From NCBI GenBank assembly GCA_950295325.1, contig OX485807.1, positions 17,449,001 to 17,513,000 of the forward strand: 64,000 bases of DNA, in the 5' to 3' direction. The notes under the pieces are model-generated. The model did not search any database, was not told the DNA's origin, and was given only the letters and a program-made list of their open reading frames with translations. This stretch comes from Polytrichum commune (taxonomy: Eukaryota; Streptophyta; Polytrichopsida; Polytrichales; Polytrichaceae). Position numbers and translations under genes: made by a program. This document shows, one piece after another, positions 23,755 to 37,194 of this stretch (positions are counted from its first letter, which is position 1; each line of letters opens with the position of its first letter).

Positions 23755-24950
23755 GATTGAGGGGATGGTATCAAATTCTTTCTGAGTCTTGCATGTTTTC
23801 TGCTCTCTTTGATTTCCTTGTGACTTCAAGACAAACTTTGCAGGGTTCCAGGTCCGTGGTGTAATACTCTGTTTGTAAAAGGTACAAAGATTAGGAATCA
23901 AAGAATGGTGTAATTGGTATGTCTGGCTGGATTCTTTGTTTATTACTTTATGGGGTTGAGTCGCTAGGGGTGGCTCTTGTTCATCCGATCTCAATGATGA
24001 AATGTTGAAGGCACCGGATTTTTGAACAACTTAGTACACAAGAACTCCTGTGCTTACCTTTGTAGGGTTCGATTCTAAACAGATTCTAAACAGGTTGAGG
24101 ACGATTGTAGTTGCTACACAATTGGTGCTAGATACTTGGACTTCAATTAATTTTCTAGGTGAGACGATTATGTCAACCTGTCTTTCATATGTCATGGCAT
24201 ACGGATTGTGTATTGGGTTGTTAGTGTCCTACTTAGGCAATGCCGGTGTCAAAGTCGGACACGGTTTGGCCTGGCCCGCAATTCTTCAAAACAAAGTTAT
24301 GATAATAATTGTTTCCATTCTTCACTTTTAGTCATTAGCTAACTTATGGCAAATGTTTTCCTTTTGTGCTCTTTTCACGCATTTTTGACAACTGCAGTTG
24401 GGCAACTCAGTCATTTCATTGTGTCTAATAGTATACTTTATAAAACTTGAAAGCACTAGAGAGGGTGTCACATGACACTTGGTGCTACATTGCAAGTCAT
24501 GAAGAGCACTTTAACCAACATGGCACCCACATTTAATGTCACACTAAATTGGACTTCTAAAACAACCACCTGCTTGAGGTGACTGCTACTACCTTCAATG
24601 AATAAAGCAACTGAGTATGAAGTTGTGTTTGAGAGCCTCCTAATTTTCAACAAGAGTGGTCTGTTTGGTGAGATGCTCACTCAGGATATTGCAGGCAAGC
24701 AAAATGAAATTAGTGAAACTGTTCAAGTCGACCTCTTATCACACTTCATATCTGAAAAAATCAGAACATTATTACTTGAACATGGTTGATAAGTTTCTGG
24801 GGGGCCATCAATGGCGTCCAAATCGACTCAACTGTGATCTCAGGCACAAGGTCACAGTCCTAGGCAATGAAATTGGTGAGCATGCATCAGGATACTAGAT
24901 AATATGTATGCAAATTTGTGCAAGCCATTCAGTCCCTAAGGTATGCAGTT
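23755..24950. other. PWP1 3' flank, nothing else recognised
   Basis: Probable PWP1 3' UTR in the first 150-200 bp, then unassigned sequence. Open frames of 60-93 codons at 24050-24900 have no recognisable domain. Confidence 0.4.
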
Positions 24951-24959
24951 TGTGCTTCT

Positions 24960-25310
24960 TGTTCTCCATCTTCTATTGATCACATTTATGTCTTCAAATG
25001 TGTGTTGCATTAGCAACCCTATGATGAAACATCAACAAAATTTGGATTGAAAATCGGACCTCCCTTGCTTTAGTTATTGTTGTCAGAAGTGCGCACACAT
25101 GTTGATTCCTCAATTGAATACAGAGGTCCTCTTGAATGTTGTTCACTATTGAGTGTGGAGTAGCTAATAAAATTTGAAGTAGTCCAAACTCTTTGAAGCA
25201 TGTGTCTTTCTAGTGCTTATTCTCTGATCCTCACCTAATCACACACAATTCAAATATTAGTGTCCAATTAACGAAATAACACTTGCATACCTTAGTGGTG
25301 CAAGGCTTTG
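24960..25310 (+). repeat. Dispersed repeat G, copy 1
   Basis: Collinear with 40715-41090. Shared blocks include tgttgcattagcaa, atgatgaa-cat, cggacctccc, gattcct-aa-tgaa, gatcctcacctaa-cacac and aataacac. There is no frame and the terminal structure is unknown. Confidence 0.65.
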
Positions 25311-27070
25311 CAATTTCAAGGGTTGTAATGAAGGATTTTGTAATGAAGGGATGTAGACTGGTCTTTCCCACAATCTAATATCCCTATGCGTGTGCCGCGG
25401 TCCTCACATGAGACCTTCTATTCAAATTTTTGTGTTGTGTAGTGCCCATGGCAAGAATCTTAACACATAACATAAACTTCAATGATAGATTATGAATGTG
25501 TAATGGACAAATACTAGAAGTAAACTTTGCATGTGACATTTGAAATAACAACAAACAATACCCCCTCTTTGCTCTTTTGAACCTAGCAATATAGTATGCC
25601 CAATCATCTTCTCACCATTCCATTCCCTCTTGAAAAACATAGATTTATACAAGTCTTCGATGACATTGAGACCTCAACATAGTATTTTTCACACGAATTA
25701 GTCAAGACATAGCCATGGGGGGAGGATTCACATGAATAAGGGTAAATATTTACACAAGGCCCCCACAACTTGGTTTCATAGCCTTCAAGGAGAGGCCCTT
25801 GAAAAACACCTTGGGTGGGGTCAATGCATAACTTATTACGAAAGGAACTCCCTTTCCACCTTAGGAGACTCACTGAGATTTGGCATTTCATTCAATTTCT
25901 CATGAGGTCATGTTTGTTCAATGGGCTTGGGTTGCCCAAATTTTAGCCTTGGCATGCTCAATGTGAGCCTTCTTAGATCGAATTTGAGCCTTCATGTTTC
26001 CTATTGCCTAGTTAGAAATTAAACACCCTTGCATTTATGTAAGATACTATGTTCGTGGAGGGCACCCTTCTTCCAAAATTAAGTTGGATTTATCATCATA
26101 AGAAGACGTTTAATTAGGAGAATTTGCATTGCCAAGGCATTCCCAACAAGTTGAGATCACGGGGAAAACACCTTCTTGACTATTGACACTCAGTTTGGGA
26201 TCGAGAACCCAACGTAACATAATAGTTTCCACCCCTTGCTAACTTAGTGGTATCTTGAATAGTTCAACAACCTTAGGATGCTCTCATTGTTATTTCTAAG
26301 CGCACAAATTATTTAGTCAAGTAGAGATACAAAAAGCCTCCCTTTTAAAGACATTTGTTCATTAGCGTAGGTTGAGTGCATTTACCTTGAAGGGGGGGGG
26401 GGTGTGGTTTGGCTTCCTTACCTTGTGGTTACTTGGGCTTTGAAGGTAAGTTAGTTGAATCCTTTCGTTCTAGTGTGGATATATGGGGCACTACCCTAGG
26501 CCCACTTCTCGGTTGTTCACATTAGATTGGAGTTCACATGGTCATGGAATCTCCAATCAAAGTGTATATTGCATGATCCATGAAGTGGTCATTCCCGGGT
26601 TGGGGGGGGGGGAGTTGTGTGTCGAGGTTCACTACATCGTTCATTGTTCATGGTATTAAGTGTCACTAGCCTAATTATGTCACTTACCCTATTATCAAGC
26701 CTATGTGTAGGTTGCAATAATTTGACCATTAGTTTAAGCACATGACACTTTGGCATTGGTGTACTTACTAATATATTGGCATTAACATGCACATTATTAT
26801 CAAAGCGGTTACAAAATACATATTCCTCCCCTTCAATTGAAAATGGCCCCAACATGGTTCTACTCCTTCTTCAACTATCGGCATCAAGTTCTATGTATAA
26901 AATTGGGGCATGTCCTCCAAAGTCAAGCATTTACATTTAGAATTTGTTTTTATCACTTATGATATTCACATGATCATAATTTACTAATTTAAGTGTGCTT
27001 AAAATCCAATTATAACCTCAACTTAGACAATTGGTCACATACAACAACTAATCACATAACACCCTAGGGC
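25310..27070. other. Intergenic with two long G-runs
   Basis: No gene recognised. Runs of 11 G occur at 26392-26402 and 26602-26612. Confidence 0.45.
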
Positions 27071-27074
27071 TAGA

Positions 27075-27330
27075 GCTCATGCCAAACTGCATAGGCCCCA
27101 CTATGCCGAGCCATAACCCCATCGTATATTTACAAACTTTAAGGGAGGGGAGTCAGGGGTGGGGCCCAAATTTGGTAGACTTGGCTAGCCCCGCTAAAAG
27201 AAATTCAAATTTTTTTTATCTCGACTTCAACAAATTATTATTAAATTATAAATTATATCATGTATATATAAACCCTTGCATTCTCGAAGGCCACTTGTCC
27301 ATAGAACCCATATTGAGTGCACTTCACCTT
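27075..27330 (+). repeat. Dispersed repeat H, copy 1
   Basis: Diverged match to 36180-36480: an aaactttaaggg(g)aggg block is followed by a homopolymer-interrupted segment, then ttctcgaaggccacttgtcca here versus ttcttgaaggtcacttgtcca there. Both copies continue into catattgagtg / catattgaatg. Confidence 0.55.
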
Positions 27331-27345
27331 CAAGGTCCAAAATCT

Positions 27346-27369
27346 CTATATATATATATATATATATAT
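27346..27369. repeat. (AT)n microsatellite
   Basis: About 12 uninterrupted AT dinucleotides. Confidence 0.9.
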
Positions 27370-27429
27370 GTTCGCTTCCCCCTACTAAATAAGCAATTGA
27401 TTGGGATCTCATTCCCGAAGTGAAACAAA

Positions 27430-30400
27430 TCAATAGAGCATGTCATTAACTCGGAAGTCAAAAGTATGCAAAATCTTCATTAGCATTGAAGACCTTGTAT
27501 TATACGTGACTTACCATTTGAAAGGGTCTTTGTTGCTAAAATGAAACTCAAATGATGTTATTTCTAATTTTTAGTGTATTTATTTTACAACATATTAGTT
27601 CATTCCTTCTGCTTACACAAGTAATCATAAACATTCAAACTAATTAAGTGTGATTAAATTTTTATGAAGCATATGAATCCTAATTGAATGTAAATGTTTC
27701 GCATGTATATATATATATAATTGGCAGGTAAGAACTAACGAACGTTGAGATGAGGATGAACCAACTAGAATCTTGGAAAATTCAAGATTCCAGACCATCA
27801 GCTGTCAGAAGGGACTAGATTTCAGGTGCACAACCCATTCGAAGCTATTTAGCGTAGGCCGCCATAATGAGCGTGGCAACACTATCCGGAACTCACGCCA
27901 GCCGTCGATCCCTCAGATCCAATGGTTGCCGACATAGGTTGGATTGGCTCTCATCGCCACCTCCACGACGCCAAAGTGTCTGCGCTGACCTGGAAGTTAC
28001 ACATGCCACCTCAGATTAAATGCACGTCGACAGTTTTGTCTTATATATGCTGGTCACTTGTGGGCCCCTAGTGTGCCCAATCCCATCCATAGGCCTTCAA
28101 ACCACACCAATATGTGTCATTATTTAGGTTGGCCTTTGTGAATGGGTTGTCTCTTTACACATGCAAATTATCTTGGGTCAAAATCAAATTTATCAAAAAT
28201 TATAATTCCGTTTATGCATCTCTAAAGCAACCACAATACAAAAAGTAAAATTTGTTTTGATTTTGTGGTAATTAATATTCAAATTAGTGTAGAATGTGGA
28301 TAAATTAGCATGCAACAACTTAATTACACACATCGGTGTACACTAAACAATCATGTTAGTGTGGGTTGAAAATTAGCATGGAGATAATGCATCTGGGACA
28401 CTTTGGTTTTATAGTGGGTCCAAGACCCCATGTCTTGTTCTATGTATGCCTTGAGATTTGCGAACACACGCCTTCCATAAAATAAAGTACTCGCCTTACA
28501 TCAAAAGTGCCGTAACGTAAGATATTCACCCACATCAATTTCCTAGTGCTCTGCATGAATTTTAAACCATCACATTGGCGTAAGATGAAAATTCATGTAA
28601 GTCCAGAGGATTCTTATGGCCCCACACTAATAGGACTATTTAGTGTACTTATCAAATACCGTACTTAAGTTGCCCGGTCGTTGGGCGGGATCTCCTAGCA
28701 TTTTGTTGCATGAGCACTTTTGGGTTGAGGTGGGGTCAACATGTAAGAGAGTACTCTTGACTTGTTATGAAACATACAATTCAAATTTTGAATGGATGGA
28801 TTTTCCTCGTACAATTAGAACTCGTCACAATTTTCATCTATGTAGGCACAATGTCATCCATATTTCTTCTATTATTTCGTCCATGAGGTAAATCAGTTAC
28901 ATCCAATGACAAACTCGATTAGGTGGATGACTTGTTGCTCATGTGGCTTGTCATCCACTCTCCTCTCGTTGATTCTTTAGTTCATTACTCTCAAATATTC
29001 CAAACAAATACGAGAAGATTGGTGGAGTTTACACACTAAAACCATGACATGCATAAAGAAGGTGATCATGTTTGGTGGGTTCATGGATTTGACAACATTT
29101 GATTTGTTAGGATCCCAAGCAGATATTCATGACAACAGACATAATCAATTTGTAGTTACGATAGTTCAAAATAGTTTTAAGACATGTCGAAAGAACAATA
29201 TAGCTCTACAATAGAGTTATTCATAAAGTCTCTCAAAGAGGGACAAAATTGTGGGTTTGATTCTTCTTTGAGAAAAGCTTCTATCAAAAACTAGTTAGCT
29301 TGTTGTACATTGGAGCCATATGTATTTTGGACAAATCTCATTTGACTTTCAGCTTTCAAATCCAAAGCGTCACATGCTGTTTTCAAAAACAAAAATGAAT
29401 GTCGATTGACATCTATGTGTTCTTATAAAATGTCACCTCAATGTTACATGCCTAGTAGTACGTGTCAATTCAATTTCTAACGTGTGGTTCTTTTCTTTGC
29501 AAATCACATTACATGTCAAACTCTAAATTGTGCGTGCCAATTGACGTGTATTTCTGTGTGTGCAAGTTTTTGCTTGTCAAATGTCAAAAACTTGCAAAAA
29601 CTTTGTCAAAATTACATACTACATCAGCGCATGTCTCGAAAAGTCAGATGAAGCTTTCGGGACCTTCTCTTCCCACCTGTCAAACCTCGAGGTAGTTTTA
29701 GGATCTAAAATAGGGTATGCGCAGGGGACCCGCTGTACTGAATCCCCAAATTGGCCTCTGCAAGGCTAGCTCAGCCCACCCACCCTAGTAGGACAAGCTT
29801 AAAAGCCGACCTTTTACAGCCTAACACCGCTCTTTGTGTGTGGCAGTCTAAGCATTAAGAAAAACTCACATGACTTTGTGTTGATTCTCATAAACTAAAG
29901 GGTTGAGACTAAACCCATGGTTTCATCTCCTTTACTTCACAAATAACTCTAACGTTGCATGTAGATAGTATGTGTCAATAAAATCTCATTGACTCTTCAA
30001 TGTTGAAAAATGTTTGTGTGGAGCGAAGGTACAAATGAAGATTCACATCCACGTGCTACCAAAAGGGATCCAATGAACAAGGTACCAAATCTTCACTCTA
30101 AGTATATACACACACCCATACGGAACCCAAGGAATTCAAAGAGTTACTTAAGTGTAGATTTCAACCACTTTCATCACCGCCGCCGCACACATGCATTATA
30201 GTGGGAAGAATCATTCACCGAATTGAAACCCTTCATTGGCGAGTATCATCTCTATGCCATCCCTGCACACATGCACTATAGAGATAAAAAAATCATGCAA
30301 AAAGTCGAAAATCTTCATTTCCAATAGATTTGGTCAATAGTGATCAAAGCCATGGCATTGAAGCCCTCCTTGGGTGGCCGCTCCTAGAAAGCTACACACA

Positions 30401-31300
30401 TAGTTTGACCATGTGCTCCTACCTTTAATTTTTTATTCTAGGCCCACGTGGCACTTCCTCAAAGGTCCACGTCAGCATCCCTCTTTTTGTTTTGCACTTG
30501 TATTAGCTTGGCTCTGCCTCCCCTGCAAGTTTATCCACATGGAGCATGCATTACCATGCAAAAACACAGTGTTTAGGTACTAGAGTAGAGGCGCCCATAA
30601 GCGCTCACTTAAGAGAGTCCACACCAAATTTGGAGAAGTATAAGGTGGTGCAAAAAAAAAAAAAATCCCATGTAGGAAGATAGAAAGCAGGAGGATTGCA
30701 ATTCTTTCAGTAATTTTATTGTTGAAATTGATATTATTATGATTTTTTGAAGCCAAAAGTTGGCCTGAACACATTATCAATGTGTAAAATCTACCATAAC
30801 CGCTCCTTTTGAGACGAATTACGCCTCACTTTAGCACTCAAAACTGGGGACATGTGTCATGGCACTATTGATTCCCTGGTGATGCCATAACTAAAGTTGG
30901 AGACTTAGGGTTAGTTTCCACATAGGTTGCTTCGCCTATCAGATTCCAGAGGAATTGTAGATTCCACCTTGCGGCATCTACATTTCCACTAGAATTTGGT
31001 GGGCGAGCGGCTTACATGGAACTAACCCTTAGAAAGCGTGAAATGTAGAACCTTATTTTCACCACCCACGAAAAGAAATCACCAAAATCAGTCTCATTTT
31101 GATCGAAATTATGGCACCCTGTAGATTCCCAAGGGGGGTCATGATTTGGAATAGGTGGTTCAACTCTATAAGATATACGGGTGTTTTTTGGGTTTTTCGG
31201 TAATCATACTCTTATATTTGATTTGTGTAGTAAGGATTGAAGAACAAGCACCGTAAAGATACTTGTTCAAGAGAGATTGGACTACATCTTCAAATTTTGT
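27430..31300. other. Long gene-free interval
   Basis: No gene or RNA recognised. A GC-richer patch at about 27840-28030 ends in a tatatatg motif near 28043, but no coding region follows. Short frames throughout lack domains. Confidence 0.45.
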
Positions 31301-31306
31301 CAACTA

Positions 31307-31634
31307 CACTAAATATTGTATTTAGTGTCACTTGCTATTTGGAGTTACACAATGTTATATATATTTACTATTAATGTATTTTTTTACCAAGTAAAGATGT
31401 TAATTTTCTAGAATGTTCAAACAACCAATTTGACCTTTGTTGGCAAAAGATGGAGTTACACAATGTTATATATATTTACTATTAATGTATTTTTTTACCA
31501 AGTAAAGATGTTAATTTTCTAGAATGTTCAAACAACCAATTTGACCTTTGTTGGCAAAAGATGACATATACATCAAATACTTACATTTTTCCATGATTCC
31601 AAATAGTAAGTGACACTAAATACAATATTTAGTG
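31307..31634. mobile_element. Mariner-like MITE, family A copy 1, with internal tandem duplication
   Basis: Inverted ends start CACTAAATATTGTATTTAGT and are flanked by TA on both sides (31305-31306, 31635-31636), the target site of Tc1/mariner elements. The inner terminal repeat continues GTCACTT(A/G)CTATTTGGA. Inside, a 111-bp segment is duplicated in tandem (31341-31451 and 31452-31562) with essentially no differences, so this duplication is recent. No coding region is present. Confidence 0.8.
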
Positions 31635-31639
31635 TATTC

Positions 31640-32985
31640 CACATTCAATAGTGCCTAAATTTTGCGAGGACCAATGTATGTAATAAAGAAATCAACAAAC
31701 ATGTACCTTCAAAATATGGGTTGTGTTTCTTGTGAAGTTGAGGAAGAATGCATGGTGGGCTTTTGCTTTGTGGAGCGTGGTGGAGCATTGACGCACAAAC
31801 ATTTCCAAACGGTTTTCAAGGGGAATTTTAGTAGTTTACCGGTATTGAGCAAGAATATCAAGGTTTGTTTGGGGTAGGATGAGAATCCTACAACCAATCA
31901 TGTAATTTCATGCAAGAGGTTGAGGAATGAAGGTTTGCATACTTTCAAGGGTATGGTTGGGTATTGTATGAAAGATAATGGGGTGTAGCATTTTTTAATT
32001 TGTGCACCACAGTGTATTCGCCAGTGACATGAATGAAGGGAAGATGGAGTATGCAAAGTTTGAGAAGGTGGGCTTGAGTAATCGCGTGAGTCTCTCTCAA
32101 AGCAATATATTGCAAAGGGCTCATAAATGGGCACATTTTCATATGAAGAAGTATTCATGTGTTACTCTTTCCAGAACGCTCTTTCACATGTGCAAGAGTG
32201 GGCAATTCTACTCCAATCTGACATTGGTTATTCCATTGAGGTCCGCATGTATGGATGTTAGGAGGGCAACTTCTATATGGAAGATCATGATGAGTCCCCA
32301 CGATATCAAGATGGCAGACATTTCCAATGTCTTCTTTGATACCGTGTCAAGAATCTCAAACATGAGGTAATTTTAGTCACAAGAGCTAGCGCTTCAACAT
32401 GGAGATGAGAAGCAAGAAATTTAGCAGGCGCTCCATGATGATGTTGCTATAGGTTTGGATTTTGACGCAATGGAGCTTAGGGATAGGTGGGTCCATTAAG
32501 ATGAGATCGAGGAGGTCACCAAAAGAGGAGATGCATGTCTTGTGTCTAGAGGCTGCATGACAACGCCCTAGGCCGCGACATTGATAGTCTGCTTCAAGGT
32601 TGTTGGTTGTTGTCTCTCTGAGCCGTGAGTCATCAAGGCCATCCTCTACCTCCTGCAGTTGTGGCCTCCTCCCCCTGGTCCTTGGCCAACAATAGCGTTG
32701 AAGGCAGTGCACATGGTGAGCATGTTGATACTAGGGTCCTCCTCTGTATACCCATAGGACGTATCCATGACTATGTTGTTGATGAAGCACTTTAAAGGCC
32801 TACTATGTACTTTTTTCTGTTCTCTCAATAAAGTTATTCTTGCCTATGGGCTTGATGGCATGTTTTTTGTGGTAATTGTTTTTTATAGGTTTCTTACACC
32901 CCTCCCTTTTAAGTTATCAAGTTTTGAATAACACCACCACAATAAAAAAATAAAAAATAAAAGCGGAGATTCAATATTCAATCTA
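31640..32985. other. Unassigned stretch with moderately long open frames
   Basis: Open frames of 60-122 codons occur on both strands (for example 32002-32370 plus and 32386-32712 minus). I recognise no domain. The segment near 32560-32830 is GC-richer than the surroundings and could be part of a decayed transposase, but I cannot support that. Confidence 0.35.
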
Positions 32986-32993
32986 ATTTTTAC

Positions 32994-33803
32994 CCCGGGG
33001 AGGGCACTCGCAAAAATTTATTAAACCATGTGCGAAAGAATGTAGGGTACTTTTTATTCATTTGTGATAAAATTTATACAATTCTTCGATATAATGAAGC
33101 ACCTTTACAAATACAAAGTTGTGTGTATAAATAAATAAGGGTACCATATAATGCATCAATTTATCTAATTCTTTCAATCTAAAATAGGGTTGGGAATAGT
33201 AGGTAGAGAAAAAAATGTTGAGGCAGAGGTATACAATGCATTTTATGGTGGTCAATGGATGAAAAACTATCCATTTTCAATCCAAATTCCCGAATGAAAA
33301 ATTTGGATGACGAGGGTTTTGGTGTTCTTTGCTTTGTGCGTTGCCTAGGGTTGCTTGCACCAATGCAACGCTGCTTGTGAGGCAGGATTTGGTGTTGAAG
33401 TTCTTGACGTGCATTTGGTGGTTGTGTGAGGTTTTCTGAGTTCTAGTGGTATGCTTGTGGTTTTCGGAGTTCTAGTAGTAGAATCATTTGATTGTTTCTC
33501 TGTGGGCAACCGACGCCGAAGTTTCTCACGATACTATACCAGACGAGAGACACTCTGCACAAGAGTCCTATGCGTTGTCATTCATGGGGTCAAATATAAA
33601 AATTATAAGGAACATAGGGTACTAGAAACTAGTTGAGTTGCGACTTTATAAATACAAATAGGGTCATCTAAAATGACAAAATTTAGATTTATCTGTACTA
33701 ATAGGGTGTAAAGAATTCCAATTTCTTAGATAAATAGCCCCATGATAAATACCCTTCCGTCACAGATGGGTTATTAAATACATGTATGAGTGCCCTCCCC
33801 GGG
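32994..33803. mobile_element. Non-autonomous TIR element with 8-bp target duplication
   Basis: The 810-bp element is bounded by perfect 16-bp inverted ends (CCCGGGGAGGGCACTC). It is flanked by identical 8-bp direct repeats ATTTTTAC at 32986-32993 and 33804-33811. An 8-bp duplication is typical of hAT (and P) elements. The interior has no transposase. The segment 33300-33590 is GC-richer and could be captured host sequence. Confidence 0.88.
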
Positions 33804-33909
33804 ATTTTTACTAATGTTTCACCATATATTTGCTAATGCAACATAAGTTCTCGATGTGTGAATCTAATGAACTAAAGTTGGAGAGCATGAAAATGAAGCA
33901 ATAACACCC

Positions 33910-34060
33910 TCCTATCTTAGATATGTGGACACCTATATTTAAATGATATGTGACAATGCTTGTAGTTAATAATGGACACCAAATAGACACATTTGAAGAA
34001 GACATTGAACCGTGTGCTCAAAATGTAGAAACCCATTCTATGTTCATTAAGTTACATGAT
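33910..34060 (+). repeat. Dispersed repeat E, fragment
   Basis: Contains tggacacctatatttaaatgatatgtg and tgtgctcaaaatg, matching the E repeats at 38430, 45600, 59750 and 62810. The G-run part is absent. Confidence 0.5.
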
Positions 34061-35900
34061 CGGGAGGGCATGTACTTGTTTAACTTCTAAATGTCCGTGC
34101 CCATTCTTGATGAAAAATTGGTCCAAATGTGATACTTATGCATTTTTTATGCATCATTGGTGGCAATCTAAGGGTAACACTTGCATTTCAACCTTACGGA
34201 TGTGTTGGGGCATAGTGTTGTTGGCCCCTATCACAGAATGAATGAAGCCGTACATCCCATGACATTAGGGAAATCATAACAATAGAATTTAGGGTGGTCA
34301 TTTGGAAGACGTTGCATGATTTTTTCTCAATGGGATTAGAGTGATGAACGATGGACGATATTACTCAATCTCTCCTAAAGTATTCAAGCATTGCACAGAG
34401 GATCGAGATTAAACAAACCCATGTTCGTTCCACTTCCAAAACTAGCATCATGAATTTTGAATGGAGCTTGCAATGCACAACAATTCATGACATTATTCAG
34501 TTGCTATCGATCATTTCATTGTACTAGTATTAGTACAATACTTCACCCAAGTTTCTCAACCTGGATCCTAAAATGCAAAGCTATGGTGACATAATAAACA
34601 TAGTATAATTGTGAATAGAATCTCGGTTATTCATGGCCCCACCCATCGCACAAAGTTAACTAGATAATGTTATGTTGGGGAGAGCCTTCAACAATTATTT
34701 ATGACCACGAATGTAAGAGTGTGGCACGATACATGTGATACCCATGAAACTAGTAAGACAATGAACTTCATTGGAGTTGTTTGCCTATGGAAAGCCCAAC
34801 TAAAACCGCACATGGTGCAAGATTGGAAGATTCAATTAGGAGACGGAGAAGGCGTGACAATCGATCACACGGTGTTATTTTGTTGCACCGTTCCGGCCAC
34901 TCCCTAATGCCCTCTCCCCACCCGACTTTAGCTAAGCCTAAAAAAGGGTTCTAAAAACAAGGCCTTCACACCATCGACGTTATCTAGTGCCGATGCCTAG
35001 TTGGCAAATGATGTGGCATGGTTTAAAAGTGGAGGTTCTAAGCCTCAAGCACCGACCCTCCCATCATTTCCTAAACATGAGGTAAGAATGTAGGACCTTT
35101 AAAAGTGTCGCCTCCCGCTCTTGTGATTGGTTGCTTTTAGTTTAGCTATGAGGGCACAACGAGCTCCATTAACAAAAACCGGTGGTACGATAGGTGAGTA
35201 GTAAGGCATTTGGGGATGGGACAAAAACTACCCAACATGTCATTGCTTGGTAGAGAAAACAATGAACACGTGTGAAAGCTACTTAACTAAAACCTACTGC
35301 AAAATCTCCAAAGCAAGTTCTTGTAGGTGCGTTGGGATAGCAGGATGCCTCCGCTATAACCAAGGGAACTTTACCCAAGTTTCAGGAAAAACTTTGGTTA
35401 TTTGGTAAAGTAAGGTGGGAATTAGGGGGCATAAGAAAGGTTATCATGGCCTTTTATCCTCTTAAAGAGCGCTCCGAATCCACATGGTCTCCTCCATAGC
35501 CTTTTGGAAAATAATGTGCACGGAGTAGGCCCTTCTTTGCTCCCACGTTAGTATCCCTTGGGGAGTGTGCCCGATTCTACTAACTCTAGACACGTGTGGG
35601 CACGTCCTTGGCCAACTGCCCGACGCGGGCAACCGACGAAGGAGCCCGGACAACACTTAAAGATCTAGAGCCCACAAAGTGAAGTCCTCACAATGATATT
35701 TCAACAACTTTCAACTTTTTCAATGAATCGTTTCAATCAATGGTCTACAATCACATCCAAATTTCTCTTTCATTGTGAGGTCGAAAATGACATTCTTCGT
35801 GATCCCCCAAACTTTGATGGCATCCCAAATCTTGTTTATCCTCATAACGTATGTTTTTATATATTTCAAGAATGCTAAAAAAAAACAGGTTCATTGACAT
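34060..35900. other. Intergenic, nothing recognised
   Basis: No gene found. A 64-codon minus-strand frame at 35462-35656 lies in GC-rich sequence and may be a transposon scrap, but no motif supports this. Confidence 0.4.
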
Positions 35901-35919
35901 TCGGGGGTGTTTAATTATT

Positions 35920-36120
35920 GGTTTTTAAATTTTTTTTGACAATCTTCGCTTTTACCTCTTATAAATTTTGTAATTCAGTCTTGATATTGTAATTTGAAGT
36001 GACAACTTTATGATCCACAATTGCTATACATATAAGCCAATTCCCAATCCAATCAAATGACCAAATTGAATACGGAGTTGGAAGTATCTACAACAAGGGC
36101 CACACATCTTGAACATTTGG
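35920..36120 (+). repeat. Dispersed repeat E, 3' part
   Basis: The blocks cctcttataa-ttttgt, ttgaaatca/ttgaagtga, and ggagttg-aagt match 59945-60110, which is continuous with the E copy at 59750. It is diverged. Confidence 0.4.
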
Positions 36121-36179
36121 ATTTGAGGCATGTGTCCATTGAAGGTATGCCATTCTATTTGACATGGGCGAACGTTAAA

Positions 36180-36262
36180 TCTCCCCCTACAAACTTTTAA
36201 GGGGAGGGGTCTAGGCTGGGAAAAGCCCGAGGCCTGTGACCCACAACCCCGGGCAATTCATG

Positions 36263-36296
<34 letters not shown>

Positions 36297-36480
36297 AAAA
36301 AAAAAAAAACCAAAAAAAGTTGCCCGTCTTGCCCGACTTTAAAAAAAAATTGCCCCTTGCCCATGTATTCTTGAAGGTCACTTGTCCACATTCACATGTT
36401 TGTAGCCATGAAGAAACGTGTCCACATTGCCATGTGTTCGGACCCAATTAATCCCATATTCATATTGAATGTGAACACGG
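36180..36480 (+). repeat. Dispersed repeat H, copy 2, with (CAA)n and A-runs
   Basis: Partner of 27075-27330. A (CAA)n run at about 36264-36296 is followed by A-runs. An open frame across this microsatellite would encode poly-Thr and is not a gene. Confidence 0.6.
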
Positions 36481-36627
36481 TACAAAGGAGCCATGATGCC
36501 CTTCTAATGCCACTAAAAATGGATCATGGTCCTAAGTAATGTTACGTTTCAATATTCAAGTAGGGAAAGTAATATCATCACTACTACTTAAATTTTGATG
36601 AGGGACCAACAAACGGCTAATGAATAT

Positions 36628-37092
36628 ACTGTAGTTCTCTAGCAGCTTGGGCACCTTTCTGCTTAATAATTAATTAAAATACAAAAGTAAGTTAGGCAAC
36701 CTATAAAAAAATATTCTAAAATTGGGCAGATTAAAAAAGGAAATCTAAAATAAGTAAGACGTTCATCCAAGTCATTTTTATAATTCATGAACGGTTTTCC
36801 TAGTTTCATCTATGGTGGCTACGATTAACCTAAACATTTCCCTTAACCAACATTCCTTCCCCTAGAGTTTGTCTTTAACTTGTATGTTAGGGTTTGGTTT
36901 GGCAACATATTTTGCTTTGTGTGAGAGCTATACGGAGTGGTCCTTGTGAGAGACTATGTTGTTATGATGTTTGTGATTTTAGGCACTCTTTGAACGTTTT
37001 TTTTTGGGACACTCAATGAAATTAATTTCCCATAAATTTAGGCACCTTTAAAATTAATTATTTTTTGCCCGAGCTGCTAGAGAGCTACGGTA
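36628..37092. mobile_element. MITE-like element with 26-bp inverted ends
   Basis: Left end ACTGTAGTTCTCTAGCAGCT and right end (inverted) ACCGTAGCTCTCTAGCAGCT continue with TGGGCA / CGGGCA. No target duplication could be defined. A related 945-bp element follows at 37195. Confidence 0.65.
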
Positions 37093-37194
37093 GTGCTATC
37101 AAATGACATATGAAGAGGTAGTTGGTGATTTGGTTTTATGTTCCATGAACTAATGGTGTGTTTACTAGGTTCCAATACCAAAGAAACCCAGAGT

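Noticed and set aside
36236..36451. 71-codon frame with poly-Thr
   Set aside because: It is a translation of a (CAA)n microsatellite and A-runs.
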